From NCBI GenBank assembly GCA_037349315.1, contig JBAIAC010000018.1:10478001-10542000 (forward strand): a DNA stretch of 64,000 bases. The letters run 5' to 3'. The notes beneath the pieces were generated by a model, which saw nothing but the letters and a program-made list of their open reading frames with translations, ran no database searches and was not told where the DNA came from. Made by a program: the position numbers and the translations under genes. The DNA is from Chelydra serpentina. Lineage: Eukaryota; Chordata; Testudines; Chelydridae. Below, piece by piece: positions 1-11,878 of this stretch. Within the stretch, counting starts at the first letter, position 1. Each line of letters starts with the position of its first letter.

Positions 1-1040
1 ATTCACACATTCAGAATAACAAGAAACCACAGACGTTTAAAAACTAAAAAGAATATTATGGCCACTGGACTTAATTCCTTCAGGGTAAGAGGAGACGATA
101 CTTTCTGTCATGGATTTCTCTCCCATCTCTGCTAAACACATACATTTATGAGAAGGCCTTTAATCACAGCTAGTGGTGTGAATACCTGGTTTGTATTGAA
201 CACACAACAAGAAGTCATTTAAATACAAATTGACTTCTGTTTCTCAGCTATTGAGAACCAACAGATTTGCCAACAATAAATATATTTTATTAATGTGCCT
301 TCAAGAGGCACAGTGAGACTAAATGCCCATTAAACCAACAAGAGATTTTAAAAAATCAATTAAATTTTTAGGGAGGTGGAAAAAAAGAAACAGAAGAGAA
401 AGCAGATGGGGAAATAAAATAAAAAAAAGAAAAAGATGAAAGGAAAGAAGGAAGTTGCTGAACTAGGTTTTCTCTTAAGTGAGCATTCCAAATTACACAC
501 TCTTGTTTTTTGTTCTTTTGTTAAAATAATTAGCTAAAAAACACCATCTGCGTACAAATCTGGATACCTTCTGAGTTTACAGTTGGGCAAATTTGTACAG
601 TTGTGCAAGGTTCCAAGCATGCTGTACCTATTGCAACATGGAAAGAGAGTCAGGATTTTTCCATTTTTTTACAAATAAGTGACTGAGCAGGCAGCAGCAA
701 AAATTAAATTAGCATTCAGTTTCTCTCTCACTTTCCTCAGAGTTCAAGTACCCCCAAGAAATAAGCTTTAGGAATATTGGGCACCAAAAAGCCAGTGATT
801 TCTTTTTTCTAGTGTGATACAAAACAAGTGAACACCAAGGAAGTAATTCTGGAGATGATGGCATTTCTTGTGAATATAAGAGTCCCTTTTAAAAAAGTAT
901 TTGCTTAAGTAAGCTGATTCAGAAGTGATGAGTGGGAATTGCTGGTTGCTCAGCACTTCTGAAATTCAGGCCACAGGTGTGTAACTTAGGATATAGGATG
1001 TTAACTTTAGGCATCCATTTTGGAAAATCCTGTCCCCTAC
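1..1040. other. AT-rich unassigned sequence
   Basis: No gene or recognisable full repeat is seen. A purine-rich, A-rich tract lies at about 405-455. From about 940 the sequence (a 'gctcagcacttctgaaa' block followed by a 'ttaggcatccattttggaaaatcctg'-like block) resembles a short ancient interspersed family that recurs at about 10250-10330. Confidence 0.4.
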
Positions 1041-1107
1041 CTTTAAAGCACCTTAGAAGCATTAGGTTAAGGCTCCAATCCAACAAAGCACTTAAGCATG
1101 GGTCTAA

Positions 1108-1195
1108 GGCTCAGATCCTTAAAGGTATGTAAGGGTCTAAATCCCATTGAAATTAATGCGAGTAAGGCACCTAAATACCTTTGAGGAGCTGGGCC
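1108..1195. repeat. Short palindromic interspersed repeat with CATTGA core
   Basis: The two ends are imperfect inverted copies: a 'ggctcagatccttaaaggta' arm and a 'tacctttgaggagctgggcc' arm, around a central 'cccattgaaattaatgcgag'. It belongs to a diffuse family of similar palindromes in this window (see findings). The next 100 bases look like the half of a MIR-type SINE relic. Confidence 0.5.
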
Positions 1196-2111
1196 TAGAT
1201 GACTCGCCCAAAGATAGAGTGGCAGTGTCTGAATCAGGGCAAAAGATCAGAATCAGGAGTTTCCGCTTCATCGTACTGTACTCTGAGCATTTTGACATCT
1301 CTCTCTCTGTAAATTAAACTGTTCTGTCCCTTTTCCCCCTCTTTGGCTCCTTTCCATTTTATATAGAGAACCCTTTTATAGTTTGCCTTTCCCCAGTACT
1401 TCCATACAGTCATTGGGGAAGGATTTTAGAATGGCAAATAGTGGAAAATTGGACTCCTGATTCTGATTTAAACTTAAATAGACAGGAAATACCCTATTTT
1501 AGGCTTAATGGGTGCATACAGACTTTAAGAAAGTCTTTAATATGGTCCACATTAAAAATATCCTACTAAATTAATCAGCTGTTTCCCATATGGTCTTAAA
1601 ACCTTTTCTAATAAGGTAAATATGAGCAAACATGATTGTTTAAAAAATTGAACAGATTATTTAATGTTTTCTTACTTTATATTTTTTAGAATGTTAGATG
1701 GTTATCTGAAAATGAAAAAAGCTTCTAATTCTAAGTGACATTCTCAGGTTCAAATAAATTCTATTGCTTTTGATGTATTATTCAATGATGTAACATTTAA
1801 GGCTATTCACTAGCTTCAGCTGCAGTGAAGGTGGTGGTAGTGGTGACTTCAATGGAAATTTTCCTTTAGAAAAGACTTTAAGATTTGGCCTTTTATTGAA
1901 AACAAACGCCATAATACAATTTGGATAAATCAAGCGTTTGTAATTACTTGCAAGGGAGACATTGCAAGGGTTTCAGGAGTCCTACTTTATCAGGTTCAAA
2001 ATATTCAACATTGAGAAAAACGTATCAAATTTCCCAAATTTACATTTTTTCATAGAGATGTCAGAAATGCAAAGCTTTAAGAATCTTTCAAGAATCTTAC
2101 AGCAAATAAGT

Positions 2112-2265
2112 TTCAGTAAATATTATCACCACTTTGTGGATGAGGAAGCTGAGACCTAGGACTTCAAGGTATGGGATTGCCTTCATATAGCCAACTAATG
2201 GCCAAATCAGGAATAAAACCCAGATCTCCTGAATCTGAGATCCCACTAGACCATACTGCCTCTCA
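2112..2265 (-). repeat. MIR-type SINE relic
   Basis: The block around 'gatgaggaagctgagacc' is the reverse-oriented MIR core. It is followed by 'cccagatctcctgaatc' and 'ccactagaccat', which match the tRNA-related half of MIR. Strongly diverged, therefore old. Confidence 0.55.
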
Positions 2266-2636
2266 TGTCATCCCAAGCATAACCGAGAAAGAGCCTTTAA
2301 CATTGCAGATGCAATCTCTGCCTGGTCATTTCTTTGGGTGAACCTTTTAAAAGTGCTAGGATTGGTGGGGAGAGAGAGGGGAGAAACCGAACCAATTCAG
2401 GTTACTGCATTGTTTTATTAGGTTCCATGTACCAAGCAAGATTAGGCCTAACACTGGTGCCTAATGGAATACAAATGGCAATTATGTACTCATGTTCTGG
2501 GATTGTTCATAATGAGCATAATTTTGGGACAATAATTGTCTATAGAACCCAGATTTAATTTTGATTGCTTATTTCTGTTATCCATGGCCCTGACCATGCC
2601 CGAGTCAATAAAGCTGGCTGGGGTCTCTGTCTAGGC

Positions 2637-2865
2637 ACTTATATGGCTCCCATTAGCACAGTATCTGAGCACCTCACAATCTTTAATGTCACAACCCCTG
2701 GGCGGTAGGGAAGTGCTTTTATCCCCATTTTACAGATGGGAACTGAGGCACATGAAGACTAAATGATTTGCCAAAGATCACACAGGAAGGCTGTGCCACA
2801 GTAGGGAAATAAATGTGCATGTCAAGTCCTAAGCCATCATGCTGGGTACTGGGCCATCCTTCCTG
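2637..2865 (-). repeat. MIR-type SINE relic
   Basis: The order is: 'gtatctgagcacctcacaat' block, 'ccccattttacagatgggaa' core, 'gaggcacatgaagactaaat', 'tttgccaaagatcacacagg' and a 'ctgggccatccttcct' end. This is the MIR architecture read from the minus strand. A second copy with the same leading block is at 46298-46515. Confidence 0.7.
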
Positions 2866-3018
2866 TCATGGGCAGTATACTGCATTCCCCTGAGAAGGTG
2901 TAGAAGCAGTGTGATTTCCCCTGTATGCACAGAGCTCAAGGAGGATTTCTACCTCCCTGAGTCCGCTTCCCTTCTGGAACTACACCCATAATGGTGTTCC
3001 CAGCACGGAGCTGTGCTT

Positions 3019-3145
3019 GAGGGGCCTGATCCTGCAAAGTGTCTGTGTCTCTCGTGTGTTCTCCGGAGGGCCATTGAATTTAGTGGGAACTAATGGTGCT
3101 GAGCACATTGCAAAAGGTATTCAGCAATGTCCAGGATCAAGTCCT
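3019..3145. repeat. Palindromic CATTGA-core repeat
   Basis: A left arm 'ggcctgatcctgcaaag' and right arm containing 'ccaggatcaagtcc' flank a centre with 'gccattgaatttagtggga' and 'gctgagcac'. It is a diverged palindrome of the same diffuse family as 1108-1195 and 57838-57921. Confidence 0.45.
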
Positions 3146-3343
3146 AAATGTACAAATGAACCCACAATGAGTTGCTTGGAGAGGCGTAAAGAAAAGTATT
3201 CGCATATTGGTCACCAAAGTGGTGGTTTAAGTAAAGCTGATTGTACTCCAGAAACAACCATTTTGTTGAATAATTTATTTGATGAATAGCATTTAACCAA
3301 CTACAGAGCTGAAAGCCTGCGAGCCATTTCAGCCTGAAGGCAG

Positions 3344-3405
3344 CTTTTTTAAAAGGGGGGCGAGGGGTGGGGAGAGAGAGAGAGAGGGGGGGGGGTGTGT
3401 GTGAA
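3344..3405. repeat. G-rich and GA/GT simple sequence
   Basis: A run of G, then GAGA units, ten Gs and a GTGTGTGTGT stretch. Low-complexity DNA; the translation on the other strand is meaningless. Confidence 0.85.
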
Positions 3406-4280
3406 ACATAAAAAATAGGCTTATACAGGAAAAGCAGGCAAACCTTAACCATGGAGGAAGTGCCATGCCTCCTTATTCTACCATACACTGAAGTGTCTGT
3501 AACTTGTTTACTACATTACTTTGCTCTGTTTTTGCTGTGTGGCTCCTGTTAATGTCAATGAAATATTTGGTTTGAGATATTTTGAAGCTGTCTATGGGAT
3601 TTGAAAATTAATGGAAATTGGGAGTCCAAATCGCTTGGCAGTTTTGAAAATCCAACTCTCTTAATATTTCTATGAATTGAAGTCATTCATTTTCTAAACT
3701 GCATTAAAAGCCCTAGTGGTGGGTGCTTAAGGACCTAAGACAGATAGATGCATTACCCTTTGTGTAACTTTTCTACGTGCCATACGTTAGCCTATTTCTG
3801 GAATTGTGAATCCTTGCTGTTCTATACCATGAGCAAAGAGTTGTAATTTAACAGACTGAGACAAATGACTGTTCCTGGGACATTCGAGACCTATGATCTG
3901 TCCTGTGCTGATCATGTGTTTGAAGATCCCTATCATGCTGAGGATGATTAATGAGTGTTTTTAAATGGAATCCTCTTTATGAGCAGCATCAAGCTGGCAT
4001 TGGATGGCAGGTTCTTTTCATTTGAAACATTTCACAGCATTTACTCATGAAATCTGAATTGTTTTCTCTTCCTCTTGGTACTTGTATATAGTAACCTGAG
4101 TACATAAATACCTAATGCACAGCTTTGTTTCCTCCTTTGGGAGCTTTCTGATTCTTCAGGCATGTGGAGAACCGTTTACCAGGAAAACCAACTTTCTAAG
4201 ACAGCTGAGGCTAGTTCTGGAGGTACAGAAGAGAAAGACTCAGTATAATTTGTGTAATGTCAGTGATACACATTCCTTAC
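3405..4280. other. Unassigned unique-looking sequence
   Basis: No coding signal, recognisable repeat or RNA gene is seen in about 0.9 kb. Confidence 0.4.
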
Positions 4281-4286
4281 AGAGAC

Positions 4287-4415
4287 CTAGGAACTAGGAG
4301 TGCTGGGGGGTGCTTCCGCACCCCTTGGATTGAAGCCGTAACAACAAACACCAAATGCATGGTTTTCATCATCAGCATCTCCACTATAAAAATTGTTCCA
4401 GCACCCCCGGAGAAG
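4287..4415. repeat. Short GC-rich interspersed element
   Basis: It begins 'aggagtgctggggggtgct' and ends 'ttgttccagcacccccgg', so its ends are weak inverted copies around a GTGCTGG motif. From memory it resembles a common short turtle repeat; family name unknown. Confidence 0.45.
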
Positions 4416-4635
4416 CATTGGGGATGCTTGATGGTCAGTGTGATAGGGCATTGCCCAGAGTTTGAGAGATGCAGAAGTAAACAGCCACTGAATTTTATGG
4501 CCATGAATAGGGATCATTGAGGATTCTCTTTTTAGAAAAAGAGGTCCATATGCTTGTCTCTATTATGCAGCAGAGGGAACAGGTGGGGGCAATTTAAAGG
4601 GTGAATGCCATGTGGAAGGGAGATGTGACTAGGCA

Positions 4636-4795
4636 TTACTATTGTTGTTGTTTATATTATCAGGCCTAGAGGCCCGAACTGAGATCAGAGCTCTATTGTG
4701 CTAGGCACTGTACAAACACATTGTGAAAGACAGTCCCTGCCCCCAGAAGCTTACAATCAGAAGAGACAAGTCAGACAAAGGGTGCGATGGACACA
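4636..4795 (-). repeat. L2/MIR-type 3' tail
   Basis: The region contains 'gtgctaggcactgtacaaac', 'agacagtccctgcccc' and 'agcttacaatcagaa'. This is the shared 3' tail of L2-like LINEs and MIR-type SINEs, read from the minus strand. Other copies lie at 16000, 50605, 61388 and 62250. Confidence 0.65.
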
Positions 4796-4799
4796 ACCT

Positions 4800-5685
4800 C
4801 ATACCATTCCATGAGGTCAGCCACAATCGGGCTTCCCCTGTGTCTGGGGAGAGGAGGGCTTCAGGAGGGAAGATGAGAGCAGTGAATAACTGTTACAAGG
4901 GGCATCTTCTTCTCAAACATTCTTAAGATCCAGCTGGATACCTTGTGTAGCCAAGTCATTCCTGTTTGTGTATGATAGTGAGAGACAGACCTGGGAATAC
5001 AGAATGTGAATTGTAGAAGCCTGTGCATCATCTTGCTGAAACCAGCTGCAGGTTGAGGGACATGTTTCTTCAGGCTCCCCAGTGACACTCCTCAGTTTGG
5101 TACTAGAGTGAAGGGTTAAAATCCATGTGCTGCTTATATAACAATTTGGCATATGGACTCGTGTCAACTTTTAGAGGCCCAAGTCCAGAGTTTGGCCAAG
5201 AGGCCAGTGGCCTAGTTAATAGTGATTCGCTAAGAGAAAACAGAATGAACAAGAGAGAGCCTCGCTTTGTTTGCTAAGTCTAGTCAGCAATATGCCAGAT
5301 GTTGAAGCAATAACTAAATAATTGTATCTTCTCTAAAGTTGCAAATGTGGGACAAAGGCATCTTGTCCCTGTTGTGTTAGTTTCTTCTGGAGGGAGAAGA
5401 TCTTCCCACAGACCAACTTTGAGTTTATGAAGGGTTGGCATGTCAGTATAAAGATAAGGCCTCCCACCTGTCTTTCCCAGGGACCAAGCCTGCCTTAACA
5501 CACAAAGAAAGCAATTCTTATTATCATATACTTTTTACTGGTTTTGCTTTAATCCCTAGGAATGCATCTGTTAAATGATCAGAGGAGCTACTTCATTTCT
5601 ATGGACCCCAAATTGAATTCAACATATGCATATGTGTTACTAATACATTTCATTAAAGTACTAATTAAATGTTAATTTGTGAACT
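4800..5685. other. Unassigned sequence
   Basis: No gene or assignable repeat is seen. Small open frames here have no splice or start context. Confidence 0.35.
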
Positions 5686-5689
5686 TGAG

Positions 5690-5975
5690 ACCATGAGCGG
5701 AGACATTATGTAACCTTTTGACCATTGGGATAATGTGCTTATCTTGTCTTGCTGCTAGCCTATCCTGGGGTGTGAACTGCCCACCTCGTCACTTTCCCCT
5801 GCCCATGGAAAATCCATATATTCCATTGTAATCAATTGATTGGCAGTGTCTCTTCGCCTAATAAGCAGGTGACACTGCGGCAATGCTGACATAATAAACT
5901 CCTATGCTTGACTTCTACACGGAGTGGAATTTGTCCTTCATAGAGTAATGGGTTTTCTGGCCCCATCCCTTTCAA
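5690..5975 (+). mobile_element. Possible solo LTR fragment
   Basis: The segment runs from a 'gagcggagacattatgtaac' region to a 'cataataaactcctatgc' block with an AATAAA signal at about 5890, then 'ggagtggaatttgtccttca'. This is the promoter-then-poly(A)-signal layout of a retroviral LTR. No flanking duplication or internal retroviral genes were identified, so the call is tentative. Confidence 0.35.
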
Positions 5976-6029
5976 AATGTATGATACTCTATGGTTGAAA
6001 GGCATGACAAGAAGCAATCTGTGTGAATC

Positions 6030-6545
6030 CAGAATCCGTGACTTCCAAAGACCTCCGTGACTTCAGCCCTGGTGGCTGGGAGCTGCAGTGTCCCACTGCC
6101 TCCCACGGCAGCAGGGAGCTGTAAGGTACCCCCGCCGCCTGAGGCAGTGGGCCCCCAAGCTCCCAGCTGCCACGGGCAGCAGGGTTACCCCACAGCTCCT
6201 AGCCACTGCAGGCAGGGGAGGGTACCCCGCAGCTCCTGGCCTCTGTGAGGTCTGGGGGACCCCCACAGCTCCTCTGCAGCTCCTCAGCCACCACGGTGGT
6301 GGCAGGGGGACCCCAGCATTCCCTGGCTGCTGCTGTGGGGCAGGCAGACCCTGGAGCTTTGAGTCCCCATGGGTGGTAGGGGCCCCAGAGCTCCCAGCCA
6401 CCCCGCAGCTGCCCAGTCCCTTTCCATTTTGTCATGGATATTTTTAGTAAAAGTCATGGACAGGTCACAGACTTCCGTGAATTTTTCTTTATTGCCCGTG
6501 ATCTGTCTGCGACTTTTACTAAAAATAACCATGACAAAATCTTAG
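6030..6545. mobile_element. GC-rich non-autonomous DNA element with terminal hairpin
   Basis: A GC-rich body with many 'gctcc', 'agctg' and 'ccgtgac' blocks (6040-6420) is followed by a hairpin. Its arms are about 6427-6467 ('ttttgtcatggatattttta' onward) and about 6498-6539 (ending 'taaccatgacaaaa'). It resembles, from memory, an abundant turtle repeat. The proline- and glycine-rich translations of the body are low-complexity artefacts. Confidence 0.5.
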
Positions 6546-6844
6546 CCTTACCTATAGTATATCCTCCAAATCTCTATCAGTTTGGTTTTTAAATAATCCA
6601 CTCAAAATATGAGATTTAATCTCTTCCCCTAGCAGATTATTTTACAGTACAATAGCCATCACACTCAAGAAAATTTCTTGGTAGACCATCTAAGTTATCC
6701 TTTGTCCAATTTCATCCCTATTCGTTACTAGCTATAGCCCTTGGACCACCAGAAAGAACTCCTCTTTGTTGTTTGCATAATTCCTCTTTGTTGTCTGCAC
6801 ACTTCAAATACTTGTAGACCATTTAGCCAAACTATGCATATTTA

Positions 6845-7059
6845 AGTATCAGAGGGGTAGCCGTGTTAGTCTGGATCTGTAGAAGCGACAAAGGGTCCTG
6901 TGGCACCTTATAGACTAACAGGTATTGAAGCATTAGCTTTCGTGGGTGAATACCCACTTCTTTGGATGCAAGCTCCGAAGAAGTGGGTATTCACCCACGA
7001 AAGCTTATGCTTCAATACCTCTGTTAGTCTATAAGGTGCCACAGGACCCTTTGTCGCTT
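6845..7059 (+). mobile_element. Fold-back insertion of a dispersed reptile repeat, possibly Penelope-like
   Basis: A forward copy starts 'tatcagaggggtagccgtgt' at about 6847. It is followed head-to-head by an inverted copy, giving a near-perfect palindrome with arms 6885-6963 and 6976-7057 and a spacer of about 12 bp. The identical 11-mer 'atgcatattta' flanks it at 6834-6844 and 7060-7070 as a target-site duplication. The unit resembles terminal repeats that I associate with Penelope-like retroelements; the family name is inference. A related single copy lies at 40195-40372. Confidence 0.7.
6975..7013 (+). ncRNA. Hammerhead-ribozyme-like motif in the repeat
   Basis: In order: CCGAAGA (6975-6981), an extra A, a 6-bp stem GTGGGT/ACCCAC with a 4-base loop, GAAA (6999-7002), then GC-TTAT-GC as a 2-bp closing stem and TT at the predicted cleavage position. 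This is the order of a hammerhead core with the very short stem III known from Penelope-like elements. C replaces U at the fourth core position and the extra A is non-canonical, so activity is doubtful. Confidence 0.35.
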
Positions 7060-7114
7060 ATGCATATTTACTTCCTTTAATCTTTTCTTATAAATCAGGA
7101 TGGCCTATGGATTC

Positions 7115-10100
7115 ACCGTAGAGATCTCGGTCATAATGAATATCTTAGTGAGGCGTGACAGGCCCAGAGAACATGTGGCAGCTGTGATGAAGCTGTCAAA
7201 AGAAGAAAAGAAAAAAAAGTAGTCCTTTTGTTTTTCTATTCTTGAAAACATTTTATACCTCTCAATTTTAGTTGCTTTTGTTTTAAGCTGTCAACTGTGG
7301 ATCACTCAGAGTTTACAAGAAGAAGCAATGAATTCTGCAATACTGATACTGCTTTTTGGAATTGGCATTTTTATATACTATACTCCTGATGTATAATCTG
7401 CTGTGATCCATGTCCTGAGTAAAAAAAAAAAAAAATTGGAAAAAAACAGTTCTTCCACATTAGGGTAACAAGGCCTGATTGCCCATGCTCTGGTGTAACT
7501 CTTATTGAGTTCAGTGGATTTACTTCTGATTTACATAACCTGATTCTCCTTAATCGTATCTCTATAAGCACTGTTATAGAGAAAGATTAGCCATTTAAAT
7601 GGCCAAGCTAGAGAAGACAATACAGGAGCTAACTTGATCCTTCTCCCATTCAGAGCTCTCCTGTGGGTTTATGAATACCAGGAGGAAGAATTAACTATTA
7701 AATACTATGATTAGAGTGGTCCATATTTCTGCTCCCCTCAAAAGGCCATTTCTGTCAGCTTCTGTTCCTTTAGAACCACATGGTAGAGGTGGTGGGACTG
7801 ATGATTTATTTTGACCATATGAAACACAAAACTGATAGGAAAAACCATTTAATTTCAGAGGTTATTATAAAAAGTAGAGCAAAAGTTTCTTAAATTGATT
7901 TTAAATGGAGGGGAAAAGTTTGGAGTAGTTAATTCAAAAAGAATAAATTGAGAGGTGACTTTACAGATTGGATTTCCTTGTATGCACAAAACCAGATGGA
8001 TTACACTGCTGTAATCTGGTCCTCCTTTCTTTCGTGGGATGATGTCCACACTGGTTTTATAATCCTGTTGAAGAGGTAATGTTACTGAGAAAAAAAATGT
8101 CAAGGGAAGACAAAAAGCCCAAGAACTGAACCTAGAGAAACACCAATAAAGAGTGGGGGAGGAGACTGAGAAGACATTAAAGAAGATGCTGAATGAGTGG
8201 TTGTACATGTAGGCAATGAACTAAAACAAAACAGAGCCTCAGGAGAGGGCAGAATGAGGATTACATGAGGAAACAGTTCAATACCAGGAAAAGCCTGTAC
8301 TTAGTGACTAATCCTGAGGCAGATGCACACTCACATACCAAAGTAAACAGCAAGGCTGAGGAAAGGAATTCTCAGCCCCAACACATACATTAATGCCACA
8401 TTAATGTGTGTGACTGGCTTGTAGCGGTTACTGCTGGGTTGTAGATGAGTAGTTGATGTGGCCCACTGCATCTCCCATTAATGGAATTTGGCTATGTAGT
8501 GTCTGGACCTGCTGACTAGACCCAACGGAGAAAGAAGCCACCTCATTGATAGAGAGGGGCTGTAAAACTCCCTCTGAGGGTTCTTCATTGATCCGGTCCC
8601 TGCACAATGGAAATCAATCGTTTTCATTGCATTAGGCCTTTCTCTGCTTGTGTAAACATCTTGAGGACTGCACCCTAAAGATCAAAATAAAACCCCTAAG
8701 CTAAAAATATCACATCTGCTTTACAGAAATTACAACTGAAAAACAATGTGATTTTAAAAAAATCAAAATAAACACTGTAAAAACCTAGTGGAAAAACATC
8801 TGCACTTTCCAGCTCATTAGACCACTTTGTCATGAAGGCTTATACAGAATTCTGCATTTTTTCCTTGAATTTATTATTGTTGCATTCTATTTATAAGTAA
8901 CTATGGTTCATGGCAGGAAACAATATTTTGCGATCGATGATGATGATAAAAGGTGGTTGCTGGGCCAGGTTTAAAGGCCATTTGGAATGCTGGAGACAAT
9001 GTTTGTGACAATTAGGACAACACTATGTAAATGTTGCCTTTCACATACAAGTTGTTTATGCTTGTAAAATTTTCATGGAGGGTTGAGATGGTTAGAGGAG
9101 AGAAATCTTTAAAGCACCAGAACAGTAAGCGAAATGAAATGATAGCTTCATTTTATAGGTAAATAAAGAAATAGACAACATAGTCACTTTCCAGGGCAGG
9201 AAAATACTACATGGTTTTTTAAGAGTGTCCTTTTTTTCTTTTCCCCAGACCGAACAGAGATGGCAAGGCAAGCAATAGGTAATCTCTTCATTGGATCAGC
9301 TCATTATAAATCTCTTCAGATATGGTGAGGTGATGTTGGGGAACACAGAGTCCATCAAACTTGGTATTGGTGTGCAAGTCCAAATGAAACACAGTCCTGG
9401 CTTCATTCCCTTCTAATATTTTGCCACAGTTCTGGGCTTGTTCTGACAGAGAAGTCTAGACCCTATGACAAAAGAATGCAAATGAGAGGGCACTCCCTGA
9501 GCAGATTTCAGTATTTCTCCATGGCCCTATTCTTCCACTGCAGGATACAAGCCTCCACTGATGTTATGCCTAGTGCTTTGTGAGAATAAGCTATTTGAGT
9601 TGCAGTGTTCACTGTTTTGACAGTGCACTGTAGCGCTCTCCAGTGTAGTAAACCAGCCATGTGATACATAGTCACATCAGATTTTATTCATAAAAAGAAA
9701 GAAATCTTTGTGGTTTTTTTTGTCATTGACGTCTCTATAACCACACACATTTGCCCATGTATTGCTGTGGATGAATGGTAGTAGCCATTATGTTACTGAG
9801 CAATTCAAGAAAAAGTGGTGTTAAAAATATTAGAATTTTTAAGGAAGGGTACAATACAGCCGATTATTATCAATAAATCATGGTCTCCTATTACACTGAG
9901 AAAAATGTTAGTGAAACATATTCACAGACTCAGGGAGAACTAGCAGATTGTGCAGTCAGCAATCCCAGGTATGCTGACAGTTTAGAATGACATGCAGCAT
10001 GCCTAAAGGTCAGAGACACCATATTCGTAGTGATGCACCTACAGTCCCATGTTTGTTCTACTGACCTAAATTTTCCAGACGATCTACTTTAAACTAGGTC

Positions 10101-10380
10101 TGGGAAAGATTCAGAAGTTAAATTTATAGTGCCTTAAGAATCTACCTTCCTGCATAGCCAATACTTCTGATTTTTTTAAAATAATTTTTGTATTTTAGCC
10201 TCTATGAAGCAAGGGAAAAATCTTTTTATCTTCAGATGGACCTATTGCAGATGCTCAGCACTTCTGAAAATCAAGTTGGTACCTATAGATAGTATTTAGA
10301 ATCTGTTTTTGAAAATCCTGGCTTTAGAAACCCAATCTTAGGTTCCCACATTTCAAACTTTTCCCCTTAATCTTTCAAGT
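7115..10380. other. AT-rich sequence without recognisable genes
   Basis: Contains an A14 run at about 7421-7434, a weak CATTGA-family fragment near 7490-7550 and long unique-looking DNA. The stretch 8560-9080 has balanced composition and no repeat signature, so it could hold conserved non-coding elements. No coding evidence is seen. Confidence 0.4.
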
Positions 10381-11870
10381 ACCATTGTTATATGAAGTCT
10401 TTTGTTGTTTTATTGAATACTGTACTTGCATATGGCTCACTGAAAAGTATTTATTTAAAAGATCTATTTTTCTATCAAGTCTATTTACTATTTATTGCCT
10501 TTTACCTTTTGGCACAATGGAAGCTTATTCTTGTAACTAGGTTACTTCTTTATCAGACCTTTATTTTAAAGGGCTTCACTGTATTCCTCTATATACAACA
10601 TTTTGGTTGAGTGGGTGAAAAAATATTTTAACAGTTTTTTTTCCCCCCTTCATATGTCTCTCGTTGTTTATATGGGTTCTCCTGAGTCAAACAGCTTACT
10701 GAAAAAGATGAGCATTTTTATATTATCTGCAGATAAGGAAGTATTATTTTTTAAATATTATTTTACTTGTAATGAGAGTTTGAGGGGGTTGGAGTCATTC
10801 TAAACTCACTGGGTGCAGCTGGCAAGATAATTTATAACAGATGCAAGTGCTCATCTCCAGCTGATACAATTTAAAAAATGTTTTTTTGTGAAGGAAATTA
10901 ACATATAAATGTTAATGTTCCAAAGCTTGTAGGCTCCATTATTTCTTTATGAACAGCTTGTCAACATTCAGATGTGATGAAATGGATGGCAATGTTGCCA
11001 TTTTAAGTAAGTGCATGCATATGAGCAGTGGGATGGTGAGAAAAGGATTAGGTAAACGTCTAAGGTGTAATAGAAAAGCTAAACTGCCTTTGAGAGAGAG
11101 TGCTTGTAAGCGGGGAGGGAAGCCCTGCCTAGTGGTTAGTCTCTGAACACAGCCTTACCTAGTGGTTGGGGGTTGGCAAGTCAACCCAGGTCCTCCCACT
11201 CCACTAGGTTCTAATCCAGGGGCCCTCATGAGCACTGTAGCGAAGGTGTCCGCTATTTGTGTGATAGCTAACACCTTCCCCGGGTCTCTTCCTACTGCTC
11301 TGTCCCCTCTAGGGAAGTGTCATGGTTTGTGGTTATCCCTTGTAACTCTGTCTCTGTCTGCCCACTGTCCTCTTGTGCTGAAGAGACTGACTTCTTAGTG
11401 ACCACCCATCCTCAATTGGGTGGGACAGTCCCAAAATGTAGAGTTCAAGTCCTGGTCCCGGGCTGAATCACTCCGGGACAGCATCTGTCCTGGATTCCCT
11501 GCAAAGCGGCTCAGGGCGGCACCAGCCTCTGCCCAGGGCAGGCTGAGGTGGGCCTTAGCCCACCTTGCCCACCCCTGCTCCTCCTCTCCCTCCCTGAGGC
11601 CCCTCCCCCTGGCCAGGTCAGAAGCCGGACATGGCATTAGTAAGAGCTCTCTTTATCTATAATAAATTCATCCTAGAGAAGGTCCTTCCAGGCTGTCATT
11701 GGAGGGCTTTTGCAAGGCAGTATAGGGAAGCTTGTACTGAGATGAGGGGAATTGAGGGTTACATTTACCATTGCTGTCCATCTGGAATCTCTCACTGGGG
11801 GTAAAGAGAGTGAGCATGAAAATTAAATAATCAATTCTCACTGCTGAGACTGTCAACAAAGGTGCCAATT
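10380..11870. other. Unassigned sequence including a GC-rich old repeat
   Basis: 10380-10950 is AT-rich with only chance open frames. 11100-11640 is GC-richer and includes 'tgggacagtcccaaaa' and 'gggacagcatctgtcctgga' blocks that look like an old interspersed element. I cannot assign its family or limits. Confidence 0.35.
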
Positions 11871-11878
11871 CTAGTGTG

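Larger units (their letters stand above)
6560..7110 (-). repeat. CR1-like LINE relic split by an insertion
   Basis: The blocks 'agaactcctctttgttgttt' and 'tgcacacttcaaatacttgt' match the 3' part of CR1 elements read from the minus strand. The relic is interrupted at 6845-7059 and resumes after 7071 ('cctttaatcttttcttataa'). It is older than that insertion. Confidence 0.55.

Noticed and set aside
6057..6447. Overlapping open frames on both strands (up to 119 codons)
   Set aside because: They fall in the GC-rich body of a repeat element and are alanine/proline/glycine-rich with no domain.
10392..10803. Two AT-rich frames with hydrophobic, membrane-like translations
   Set aside because: Hydrophobicity follows from T-rich codons; no start context, splice sites or conservation evidence.
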